Of a DNA stretch of 64,000 nt, positions 42,025 to 50,028 are shown one piece after another (within the stretch, counting starts at the first letter, position 1; the number at the start of each line of letters is the position of its first letter). The stretch spans positions 62,001 to 126,000 of the forward strand of contig NZ_MTQP01000069.1 in NCBI RefSeq assembly GCF_001984175.1. Reading direction: 5' to 3'. This DNA is from Saccharothrix sp. ALI-22-I. Its GTDB lineage: Bacteria > Actinomycetota > Actinomycetes > Mycobacteriales > Pseudonocardiaceae. A program made the translations under genes and the position numbers. The notes under the pieces are model-generated. The model worked only from the letters and a program-made list of their open reading frames with translations, did no database searches and was not told the origin of the DNA.

Positions 42025-42995
42025 GACTGCGTCCTGTTCCCGAGGCGGTAGAACAACGCCGACGCCGCTCCGACGACGATCGCGAGGATCACCGACAGTG
42101 CCGCCGCGTAGTTGTAGTTGCCCGCCTTGAAGGCCTGGTTGAAGATCATCATGATCGGGGTGAAGTTCGAGGTGACCGTCTCCGGTGAGGTCACCCGGAA
42201 CACCGTCGGCTCGGCGAAGATCTGCAACATCCCGATGATCGACAGCATCCCGGTCAGCACGAGCGTGCCGCGCACGTAGGGCACCTTGATCGACAGTGCG
42301 ATGCGCAGCTCGGAGGCGCCGTCGATGCGCGCGGCCTCGAACAGCTCCCTCGGCACCGAGCGCAGCGCGCTGTAGAGGATCAGCATGTTGAAGCCGACGT
42401 GACCCCAGGTCAGCAGGTTGCCGATGGAGAACCACAGCAGGTCGACGGAGAAGAAGTCGACCTCCAGGCCGACCTGCCGACCCGCGTCGGTGAGCGGGCC
42501 CAGCCGCGGCGAGTACAGGTACAGCCAGATCAGCGAGCCGACCATCAGCGGGATCATGTACGGGATCAGCAGGCCCAGGCGGAAGTACCGGGTCTTGCGC
42601 CCGGTCACCGCGTCCAGCAGCAAGGCCATCACCAGGGCCAGCAGCAGCATGATCGGGATCTGCACGACCGCGAACACCACGACCCGGAACGTGGCCTGCC
42701 AGAAGACCGGGTCGGTCAGCCCGCGCACGTAGTTCTCGAACCCGACGAACTCCGTGACCGCACGGCCGAAGCCGGAGCCGGACTTCCGCTCGATGAAACC
42801 GCTCTGGTACAGCGCGTAACCGAACGGGACCAGGAAGACCAGTGCGAAGCCGACCAGGAATGGCGCGGTGAACAGCAGGCCCGACAGGCGGGGAGCGCCG
42901 TGCACCCGCCGCGTGCGGTGGCCGGGCGCAGCGCGCGGCGCGGCGCCCGGCCTCACCGCGCGCGGTGGCCGACTCGCCGTGTCAACGTTGACCAT
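42021..42995 (-). CDS. carbohydrate ABC transporter permease (MalF/CUT1 type), importer B
   Basis: About 324 residues. A basic, Pro/Arg-rich N-terminus (about 1-40) precedes six membrane segments starting SGLLFTAPFLVGFALVFLVPFGYALY. The EAA loop is PRELFEAARIDGASELRIALSIKVPYV. ATG 42995 has a full GGAGGT five bases upstream. It is the first gene of the permease-permease-GH36 operon, divergent from the binding-protein gene at 43215; two module B operators lie in the 219-base spacer. Confidence 0.92.
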   Translation of the reverse strand: MVNVDTASRPPRAVRPGAAPRAAPGHRTRRVHGAPRLSGLLFTAPFLVGFALVFLVPFGYALYQSGFIERKSGSGFGRAVTEFVGFENYVRGLTDPVFWQATFRVVVFAVVQIPIMLLLALVMALLLDAVTGRKTRYFRLGLLIPYMIPLMVGSLIWLYLYSPRLGPLTDAGRQVGLEVDFFSVDLLWFSIGNLLTWGHVGFNMLILYSALRSVPRELFEAARIDGASELRIALSIKVPYVRGTLVLTGMLSIIGMLQIFAEPTVFRVTSPETVTSNFTPIMMIFNQAFKAGNYNYAAALSVILAIVVGAASALFYRLGNRTQS

Positions 42996-43029
42996 CCGAC
43001 ACCTCCGGTCGCGGAACGGAACCCACCCT

Positions 43030-43045
43030 TGGAAACCGTTTGCTG
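43030..43045. promoter_or_regulatory. module B operator copy 3
   Basis: TGGAAACCGTTTGCTG matches the consensus TAGAAANCGNTTTCTA at 11 of 14 fixed positions. It lies 34 bases upstream of the permease operon start. Confidence 0.65.
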
Positions 43046-43142
43046 ACGCTACAACTCCAGCTCTGATCCGGTCAACGAGCAGGCGGCAGACTCGCACACC
43101 TGGTGAGAGGACCGTTGACAGTGACCGAAGCTGGCCTCAGGA

Positions 43143-43158
43143 TAGAAAGCGTTTTCTT
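43143..43158. promoter_or_regulatory. module B operator copy 4
   Basis: TAGAAAGCGTTTTCTT matches the consensus at 13 of 14 fixed positions. It lies 56 bases upstream of the binding-protein start, on the other side of the divergent promoter region from copy 3. Confidence 0.78.
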
Positions 43159-43214
43159 CTGCTGCCGGGAGACCCCTTGCTCCTGGCGGTCGTGCGGGTC
43201 GGCAAGGAGCAAAG

Positions 43215-44546
43215 ATGCGAAACGCAAGGACGCGTTGGGCAACGGCGGTGGCCGGGGTGCTCACTCTCTCGCTGGCCGCCTGTGGCGGCGGCGCAACCGG
43301 GGAGACGGAGCAGGCCGCCGCGCCGAGCACCTACTCGGGCGAACCGGTCACCATCGAGTTCTGGGGCAGCAACCAGTACTTGAAGGGCCTCGCCGACGAG
43401 TACAACAAGCGCGGCGGCCCCATCACGGTCACGTTCACCCAGCAGCAGGGCAACCCGGATCTGCACAAGGCGCTGCGCAACGCGCACGCCGCCGGCGGCG
43501 GTCCCTGCGTGTTCGACACGATCACCGAGACGGTCAACTCACTGGCCTCCGACGGTATCGTCGCGGACATCAGCCAGTACATCGAGCCGTACAAGGCCGA
43601 GTACACGCCCATCGCGTGGGAGGCCGCGCGCGCCGGTGACCGCGCGTTCGGGTTGCCCGCGGCGAACATCCCCAACTTCATGCTCTACAACGCGGCGGTG
43701 TTCCAGAAGGCCGGCGTGCAGTACCCCACCACGTGGGAGGAGTTCATCGAGGCGGGCAAGAAGCTCAACGCCCAGGGCGTGAAGATCTTCAACCTGGCCG
43801 GCGAGGACTACACGACCTACGTGTACCTGGCCTGGCAGGCGGGCGCCCGGTGGTGGCAGCTGGAAGGCGACGGCTGGAAGGTCGACGTGGACAGCGCCGA
43901 CACCAAGCAGGCCGCGGACGTGCTCCAGCAGCTCATCGACAACGACCTGGTCGAGAAGATCTCCTACGCCGAGTTCGCGGCGATGATGCAGCAGTACAAC
44001 GCGGGCAACATCGCGGCCCGCCAGCTGTCCACCTGGCAGACCAAGAGCATGCAGAAGAACCTGACCACCGGCCTCGGCCAGTGGGAGCCCGCGCCGAACG
44101 TCAAGTTCGCGGGCGAGGAGCCGGCCAACGTGTCGTTCACCCGGGTGTACTCGGTCAACACCAAGTGCGCGAACCCGGCCGCCGCGGTGGAGTTCGCCCA
44201 CTGGGCGTCCACCGACAAGACCGCGATCAGCCTGATCGCCGACCCGGAGAAGGGCTCGTCCTGGTTCCCGGCGGTGGCCGACCCGGCGCCGTACACCGAC
44301 ATCTCCAAGCCCGTCCAGCTCATCGGCGCGCACGCGGACAAGTGGCAGTCGGTCGTCACCGACGCGGTCAAGACGCAGAAGGGCGACTGGCAGTACGGGC
44401 CGAACTCCCAGCCCGCGTTCGAGCACCTGGCCGACCTGTGGGGCAAGGCGGTCGACAAGCAGATCAAGGTCGCCGACATCGCGCCCGAGATGCAGAAGTG
44501 GATCGTGGACGACCTGCGGCAGAGCGGTATCACCGTAGTCGAGTGA
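43215..44546 (+). CDS. extracellular sugar-binding lipoprotein of ABC importer B
   Basis: About 443 residues. The lipoprotein signal RWATAVAGVLTLSLAACGGG has lipobox LAAC. The mature part is a family-1 solute-binding protein: VTIEFWGSNQYLKGLADEYNK, FMLYNAAVFQKAGVQYPTTWEEFIEAGKKL and aromatic residues (YLAWQAGARWWQLEG) that could stack on sugar rings. AGGAG lies seven bases before the ATG. It is transcribed away from its permeases, unlike module A where all are in one operon; shared operators in the spacer should keep them coordinated. A terminator hairpin follows directly. Confidence 0.9.
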   Translation: MRNARTRWATAVAGVLTLSLAACGGGATGETEQAAAPSTYSGEPVTIEFWGSNQYLKGLADEYNKRGGPITVTFTQQQGNPDLHKALRNAHAAGGGPCVFDTITETVNSLASDGIVADISQYIEPYKAEYTPIAWEAARAGDRAFGLPAANIPNFMLYNAAVFQKAGVQYPTTWEEFIEAGKKLNAQGVKIFNLAGEDYTTYVYLAWQAGARWWQLEGDGWKVDVDSADTKQAADVLQQLIDNDLVEKISYAEFAAMMQQYNAGNIAARQLSTWQTKSMQKNLTTGLGQWEPAPNVKFAGEEPANVSFTRVYSVNTKCANPAAAVEFAHWASTDKTAISLIADPEKGSSWFPAVADPAPYTDISKPVQLIGAHADKWQSVVTDAVKTQKGDWQYGPNSQPAFEHLADLWGKAVDKQIKVADIAPEMQKWIVDDLRQSGITVVE

Positions 44547-44552
44547 CGCCAC

Positions 44553-44595
44553 GGGGACGGTCCCTGGCACCCACGTAGCGCCAGGGGCCGTCCCC
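44553..44595. terminator. bidirectional terminator between convergent genes
   Basis: GGGGACGG-TCCCTGGC (44553-44568) pairs with GCCAGGGGCCGTCCCC (44580-44595) over about 16 positions with one mismatch and an 11-base loop. It starts seven bases after the binding-protein stop and lies 19 bases from the end of the hydrolase gene. Confidence 0.8.
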
Positions 44596-44614
44596 CGGTC
44601 AGGCACAAGATCGT

Positions 44615-45355
44615 TCAGACCGTGGAAAGCCAGTCCACCAACAGGTCGCAGAACTCGACCGGTCGCTGCTGGTGCAGGTAGTGGCTCAGCCCCGGCCAGA
44701 TCACCACGCGTGAACCCGGCGGCAACGGCAGCGACTGCGCCCAGTGGGCGGCGTACCGCGTGGAGTACAGGCTGAGCAGCGGCACCGGCAGCCGGGACAG
44801 GCACTCCGCGGCGGCCGGTCGACCACCGATCGCACCGTCGTCCAGGTACATCGACCGGTACAGCCGGGCCAGCACGGTGCCATCGGTCGCCAGCACCTGG
44901 CGGCGGGCATCACGCCAGAGCGCGGAATCACCACTCCCACCGCCGAACGCGGCGTCCACGAACTCAGCTCCCGCCTCGCTCCCCCGTCGTTCGAGGTCGG
45001 CCAGCCGGTCGGCACACCCGGCCAGCTCGTCGTCGTCGGCCCCGTAGGCGGGATCGATCACGGCCACGGCGCGGACCAGTTCGGGGTGGTCGACGGCGAG
45101 CCGCACCGCGATCTGCCCGCCCATCGAATGGCCGACGACGACCGCGGGCGTTCCGGCCGACGCGGCGATCACGGCGGCCAGACCGTCCACAATGCCCGGA
45201 ATACCGGTGCCCCCAGGACATCCCGGCGTGACGCCGTGACCGGGGAGGTCCGGGACGACCGCGTACCGATCGGCGAGCAACGGCAGGTACGCGTCCCAAG
45301 CGGCAGCGGACGCGCCCCAGCCGTGCACGAGCACAATCGCTTGCTGTACTTCCAT
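44615..45355 (-). CDS. alpha/beta hydrolase
   Basis: A 246-residue soluble alpha/beta hydrolase. It begins AIVLVHGWGASAAAWDAYLPLL (oxyanion HGW), has the nucleophile elbow VVVGHSMGGQIAV (Ser near 93), a VIDPAYGADDDE segment and the catalytic His in WPGLSHYLHQQ near the C-terminus. No signal peptide, so it is cytoplasmic. The family covers esterases, lactonases and C-C hydrolases. A module B operator centred 40 bases upstream places it in the sugar regulon, where a lactonase or acetyl/feruloyl esterase acting on imported fragments would fit; this is inference. Confidence 0.85.
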   Translation of the reverse strand: MEVQQAIVLVHGWGASAAAWDAYLPLLADRYAVVPDLPGHGVTPGCPGGTGIPGIVDGLAAVIAASAGTPAVVVGHSMGGQIAVRLAVDHPELVRAVAVIDPAYGADDDELAGCADRLADLERRGSEAGAEFVDAAFGGGSGDSALWRDARRQVLATDGTVLARLYRSMYLDDGAIGGRPAAAECLSRLPVPLLSLYSTRYAAHWAQSLPLPPGSRVVIWPGLSHYLHQQRPVEFCDLLVDWLSTV

Positions 45356-45387
45356 CTTGCCTGTTCCCTACCTCACCACTAGTTTCA

Positions 45388-45403
45388 TAGAAACCGCTTT
45401 CTA
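45388..45403. promoter_or_regulatory. module B operator copy 5 (perfect)
   Basis: TAGAAACCGCTTTCTA matches the consensus at all fixed positions and is palindromic except for the centre. It sits midway in the 75-base spacer between the divergent hydrolase and 1,521-residue protein genes, so one bound dimer could control both. Confidence 0.85.
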
Positions 45404-45430
45404 CACTGCGCACAGAGGGTGGCACTCGCG

Positions 45431-48400
45431 ATGATGCGATACGTCCGACTCCCGGCATCGGTGACCGCGGTCACCCTCACACTCATAGCCGCGCTCCTGC
45501 CGGCCACGACAACAGCCGCCGCGGCAGCCGCCGGCGGCACCGTCGACACGGTCACGTTCGGCGACGCGGAATCCGAACGCGCGCACGACTTCTCCGGCGA
45601 CTCGACCACCGTGGTCGACGGCGCCAACGGCCTGAAGGCGCGCGTGGCCGAGCCGTTGTCCCCGCCCAGAAGCCACCTCGGTGACCTCAGACTCGCGGTC
45701 AAGGTCGATCCGGCCGCGCAGAACTACCTCAGTCTGAAGTTCTGGGGCGAGGACGTCTCCACCTACAAGACCGTGTTGTTCGTCAACGGCGCGCAGACCA
45801 CCTACCGCCAGCAGGGCGACTACGAGCCGATCAACGTCGGCACCGGCAAGGGTCTGGAAGGCCGGTTCTTCGTCAACACGGCCATGCTGCCGCTCTCCTC
45901 GACGCAAGGACGCGACCGGGTCGAGCTGATCCTGCGCACCTACCACCCGAGCTTGACCTCCACCGCCACCGAGCGGTCCCGCAAGTACTACCAGGCGCTC
46001 GTGCACACCGGCGCCAAGGTCGACCTGACCGACGAGGACGACACCGGCTACCAGCCGTCCACCAAGGCCGCCCCGGCGTTGACCGCCGACGAGGAGAAGA
46101 CCCGGATCGACGGCCTGCGGATCGAACAGGTCGCCCTGTTCAACCGGCTCAGCGCGAAATCGGACGCGAGTCCCGGCGCCACCCTCAACATCAGCCGCTA
46201 CCAGGACGAACTGCGGTTCTACACCGAAGTCCTGCTGACCGACTGGTCGCCCGCCCGGACACCGGCGGACAAGAAGCTGGCGCTGGACCGCGTCTTCAAG
46301 TCGATCGACAACTTCACCAAGCAGTACTACGGCAACGTGCGCAGCCTCGGCGACGGCGGCCACCAGTCCGACTGGGGCGGCTACTACTCGGCGCTCGGAG
46401 AAGCGCTCTACATCGTGGAGAACCTCATCGCCGACGACCAGGTCTACGGCGCGCAGCGGTTCACCGAGTTCCTGGGGCAGCCCTTCGAGACCGGCACCGC
46501 CGACGGACCGAACAGCATGGCCGGGGTCGACTGGAGCGGCGGCGCGCTCACCCGGGGCGAGGCGTGGGAACGCGTCCTCAAGGCCAACTTCGACTTCGCG
46601 CGGTCCCGGTTGTCCTACATCTACAACCAGGTCATGTACACCTACGAGGGCGCGTGGAAGGCCCACGAAGGCCTGCGCGTAATCGGGTCCGGGTTCTTCG
46701 AGGGCAAGCCGCGCAGCCACGCGATCGTGGGCGAGTCGCTGGGCTCGCGCCCGTTCCTGGGTGAGGAGGTGCTCGTCGGCCCGAACGGCGAGGAACTGGA
46801 CCTCTACCACTCGTTGTTCCAGCACGACCGCAACGCGATGTACAGCAACGACTACCTGAACGTCGTCATGCGCGGGGTGGCCAAGAGCAAGCTGGACGCC
46901 GAGGGCAACGTGGTGCGGCGGCTGCCGTACGGCAAGCACTACACCGGCCTCACCCGTGACGGCCAGACCCGCGAGAACACCTACGTCGGCAACTACGGCG
47001 AGTCCACGAACTACGTGACCTCGTGGTTCTTCCGCACCCTCGACCACGCCGGCGACGAAGAGCTCAACAACGAGATCCTCAAGCTGGCGCTGCGCAACGT
47101 CCACGCCCGCGGCCACACCCGCTACCAGAGCACGGACGCCGACGGCAACCGCGTGATGCTCATGCAGCAGGTGATCGACGAGCGCAACTCCGGTTACCCC
47201 GGCCGTGTCGCGTACGCGTCGGACGTCAACTCCGGCCGTGGCCTGATGTTCGCCGCCTTGGAGCAGTTCATGGCCGACAACGCGGACAAGTACGCCGGAC
47301 CGGAGTGGACGCCGTTCTGGGGCTACGCCCGCGAGGCGGTCGGGTTCGCGCAGCAGCAACTGGTCGACAACCAGTACTTCCCGTACTTCAACTACGTGCT
47401 GGCGAACCACAAGTACGACCTGCGGCTGCCGAAGACCTACGAGTACATCACCGGCAAGCGCGCGGAGTACGCCGTGCTCGGCGGCAAGACCGCCGCGGGT
47501 GTCGTGCTGCCGCACACCGACCCGGCCCGGTACACCGACGAGGAGCTGGCCAAGCTCGGCATCGAGCGCGATGCCGCCGAGAAGCCGTTCGCGTGGGTGG
47601 ACATCGACAACATGTACGTCTCCGTCCGTGACGGCGACACCCACCTGTTCGGCAGCCTCTTCGAGCGCAACCGCGGCTATCTCGGCAGCGGCAGACTGCA
47701 CGCCCAGCACGGCGACCACGACCAGCTCGTGCAGCTCCAGACCCAGGGCGTGCTGGCGTACCAGGACTACACGCTGCGCGCGAACGCGGTGGAAGACCCG
47801 ATGCTCTACGACCGGTACTCCGCGCCGGACCGTCCGCTGGCCATGACCGGTGAACTCGCGCCGATCGCGTACCAGCCGGGCGTCGGCACGGTCGTCCGCG
47901 ACAACTGGATGCCCGACACCCCGTACTCCGGCTACCCGGACCTGCTGACCGCCCGTTACGGCAAGTACCTCATGGCCGTGAACGGCACCCGCCTCGAACA
48001 CGGCAACGCCAAGGCTCACCACGTGCGGGTGCCCGCGGGTGGCCCGAGGGACTCGGTCACGGACCTCGTGACCGGCAGGCGTCTCCCGGTCATCGCCGGT
48101 GTGGTGGCGGTGCCGCCGTCAACCGCCGTGGTGTTGGACCTGGGCACCGAGGAGGTCAAGCCGTCCGCGCCGTCGACCGTGGACGTCGTGGTGGCCACGC
48201 CGGGCTCGAACGCGGTGGGTCTGGCCTGGCACCCGGCCGCCGGCGCCACCTCGTACACGATCAGCCGGTCGGCTCGCGAGGCCGGACCGTTCTACCCGGT
48301 CGCGCACGGCGTGAAGACCACGTCGCACATCGACCGGACCCCGTCGGCCGGCACCTTCTTCTACCGGGTCACCGCGGTGAACGGCCAGGGTCTCGGACGT

Positions 48401-49996
48401 CCGTCGAACGCGATCAAGGCGGTCGTCACGCAAGCCCACACCGCAGGTCTGCGCAGCGGGCCGTGGCGGGACGACGTGATCGGCGACGCGACCACCGGGT
48501 CGTCCTCCGTGGACGGTTCCACCATCGCGGTGAACGGCGTGTCCGGCACCGGCTTCGGCGCCGGCGACGACACCGTCATCTACGACCGCTTCCACGCCGA
48601 CTCGCTGGTCACGGTCAGCAGGCTCGCCCAGGGCAGCACGGTCGTCTCAGCGAAGCTGGACGGCGCGGGTGGCGTGATCCTGCGCGACAGCGTCGACGCG
48701 GTCGGCCGGTACGCCTACCTCGGCGTGGACGCCACCGGCGCGCTGTCGTTCAAGTACCGCACGCTCGACACGCGCACCGACATCGGCACGGGCACCGCGG
48801 GCCTGAACGCCACCGGTGGCATCACCCGCAGCCCGTTCGTGGTGGACCTGAAGAGCCACCAGGCGTCCTTCGTCAAGCTGATCCGCCTCGCCGACAGCCA
48901 CCAGATCACCGCGCTGGTGTCCCAGGACGGGCAGCGGTGGGAGCAGGTGGCCACCGCCAACGTCCCGATGGTGGACGTCGTGCACGCCGGTGTGGCCACG
49001 ACGCAGCCGGCCAGGTTCGGTGACGTGGCGGTCACCGCCCTGCCCTCCGGCACGGTGCTGGCGTCCGGCCGGTTCGGCGACCGGACCGGAACCGTGTCCT
49101 GGACCAGGCCGCAGGACGTGATCGCGTTCGACCTCTACCGCACCCGTGACGCGGCGGTGGCCGCCACCGACCCGGGTTCCGGCTGGGAGAAGGTCGTCGA
49201 CAACCGCTGGGCGTTGTCCTACGAGGACACGATCTACGGCGGTGCCATGCACTACAAGGTCGTCGCGCGGCGACTCGACGGGTCCACTACCGTCAGCGAC
49301 GCCGTGACGATCACCGCCGATCCGTTCCCGACCGTGCTGGCGAAGGCCAAGGCGGTGCCCGCCGAGGACTACACCGCGACCAGTTTCACGGCGTTCCGGG
49401 CCGAGGTGGACGGGGCCGAGCAGGCGAGCACGGAACCGGGTGCCGACGAGGCCGCGTTGATCAAGCGCATCTACGACGCGTACCGGCTGCTGGTGGCCGT
49501 CCACCGGCACAGCTTCGAGGCGAACGAGTCCGACGTGTGGCAGGCGGCGGGCACCGGCCCGTACACCAGGGTGATCGCGTCCGACCAGGGCCGCACGGGC
49601 ACCCGGTCGTTGTACTACGCCAGCACGGACACCAGCGGCAACGGCTCGTTCAACATGTCGTTCCACAACCGCAAGCAGGGCACGTCACCCATCTCGGTGA
49701 CGCCGGGCAAGACGTACAAGGTGTCGTACTGGTACCAGCTGACCAACTACGTGCCGGGACGTACCGTCGGTGCGTACCTCTTCGTGTCGTCCCGTGACGG
49801 CGGCGCGCAGATCGGCGTGGAGCAGCGGAACTGGCTGCCCGCCGGCGACACGGCACCGGGTCAGTGGAAGTACTTCGAACGCACCTATCGGGCGGACGCC
49901 AACCCGGTCGTGGACAACGTGTCCCTCGACTTCGGGTTCCGCGGTTCCGCCGGCGGGTTCCGCGTGGACGACGTCCGCGTGGAACCCGTGGACTGA
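45431..49996 (+). CDS. very large secreted multidomain protein, probable polysaccharide-degrading enzyme of unrecognised family
   Basis: About 1,521 residues with a signal peptide (SVTAVTLTLIAALLPATTTAAAA). Domains by eye: a galactose-binding-like sandwich (about 35-195), a long helical region rich in Trp/Tyr/His (about 210-690; WGGYYSALGEALYIVE, YTYEGAWKAHEGLRV, GNYGESTNYVTSWFF), a beta region (690-890), FN3 (about 910-1000; TSYTISRSA), a sheet domain (1010-1205), another FN3-like domain, a FIVAR-like helical segment (1305-1355) and a C-terminal CBM4/9-like sandwich. The helical-then-beta layout recalls (alpha/alpha) toroid lyases and hydrolases, but I do not recognise the family. Start: ATG 45431 is 11 bases after GAGGG; GTG 45419 is possible. 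Operator copy 5 precedes it and a GH43 gene follows 32 bases later. Confidence 0.8.
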   Translation: MMRYVRLPASVTAVTLTLIAALLPATTTAAAAAAGGTVDTVTFGDAESERAHDFSGDSTTVVDGANGLKARVAEPLSPPRSHLGDLRLAVKVDPAAQNYLSLKFWGEDVSTYKTVLFVNGAQTTYRQQGDYEPINVGTGKGLEGRFFVNTAMLPLSSTQGRDRVELILRTYHPSLTSTATERSRKYYQALVHTGAKVDLTDEDDTGYQPSTKAAPALTADEEKTRIDGLRIEQVALFNRLSAKSDASPGATLNISRYQDELRFYTEVLLTDWSPARTPADKKLALDRVFKSIDNFTKQYYGNVRSLGDGGHQSDWGGYYSALGEALYIVENLIADDQVYGAQRFTEFLGQPFETGTADGPNSMAGVDWSGGALTRGEAWERVLKANFDFARSRLSYIYNQVMYTYEGAWKAHEGLRVIGSGFFEGKPRSHAIVGESLGSRPFLGEEVLVGPNGEELDLYHSLFQHDRNAMYSNDYLNVVMRGVAKSKLDAEGNVVRRLPYGKHYTGLTRDGQTRENTYVGNYGESTNYVTSWFFRTLDHAGDEELNNEILKLALRNVHARGHTRYQSTDADGNRVMLMQQVIDERNSGYPGRVAYASDVNSGRGLMFAALEQFMADNADKYAGPEWTPFWGYAREAVGFAQQQLVDNQYFPYFNYVLANHKYDLRLPKTYEYITGKRAEYAVLGGKTAAGVVLPHTDPARYTDEELAKLGIERDAAEKPFAWVDIDNMYVSVRDGDTHLFGSLFERNRGYLGSGRLHAQHGDHDQLVQLQTQGVLAYQDYTLRANAVEDPMLYDRYSAPDRPLAMTGELAPIAYQPGVGTVVRDNWMPDTPYSGYPDLLTARYGKYLMAVNGTRLEHGNAKAHHVRVPAGGPRDSVTDLVTGRRLPVIAGVVAVPPSTAVVLDLGTEEVKPSAPSTVDVVVATPGSNAVGLAWHPAAGATSYTISRSAREAGPFYPVAHGVKTTSHIDRTPSAGTFFYRVTAVNGQGLGRPSNAIKAVVTQAHTAGLRSGPWRDDVIGDATTGSSSVDGSTIAVNGVSGTGFGAGDDTVIYDRFHADSLVTVSRLAQGSTVVSAKLDGAGGVILRDSVDAVGRYAYLGVDATGALSFKYRTLDTRTDIGTGTAGLNATGGITRSPFVVDLKSHQASFVKLIRLADSHQITALVSQDGQRWEQVATANVPMVDVVHAGVATTQPARFGDVAVTALPSGTVLASGRFGDRTGTVSWTRPQDVIAFDLYRTRDAAVAATDPGSGWEKVVDNRWALSYEDTIYGGAMHYKVVARRLDGSTTVSDAVTITADPFPTVLAKAKAVPAEDYTATSFTAFRAEVDGAEQASTEPGADEAALIKRIYDAYRLLVAVHRHSFEANESDVWQAAGTGPYTRVIASDQGRTGTRSLYYASTDTSGNGSFNMSFHNRKQGTSPISVTPGKTYKVSYWYQLTNYVPGRTVGAYLFVSSRDGGAQIGVEQRNWLPAGDTAPGQWKYFERTYRADANPVVDNVSLDFGFRGSAGGFRVDDVRVEPVD

Positions 49997-50028
49997 GCAG
50001 TCTCATCGTGTGTGGAGAGGTGGAGTCG

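Noticed and set aside
45401-48022. 873-codon minus-strand open frame
   Set aside because: Antisense shadow of the 1,521-residue protein gene; composition (Val/Arg/Gly/His) is that of a shadow frame and no motif is present.
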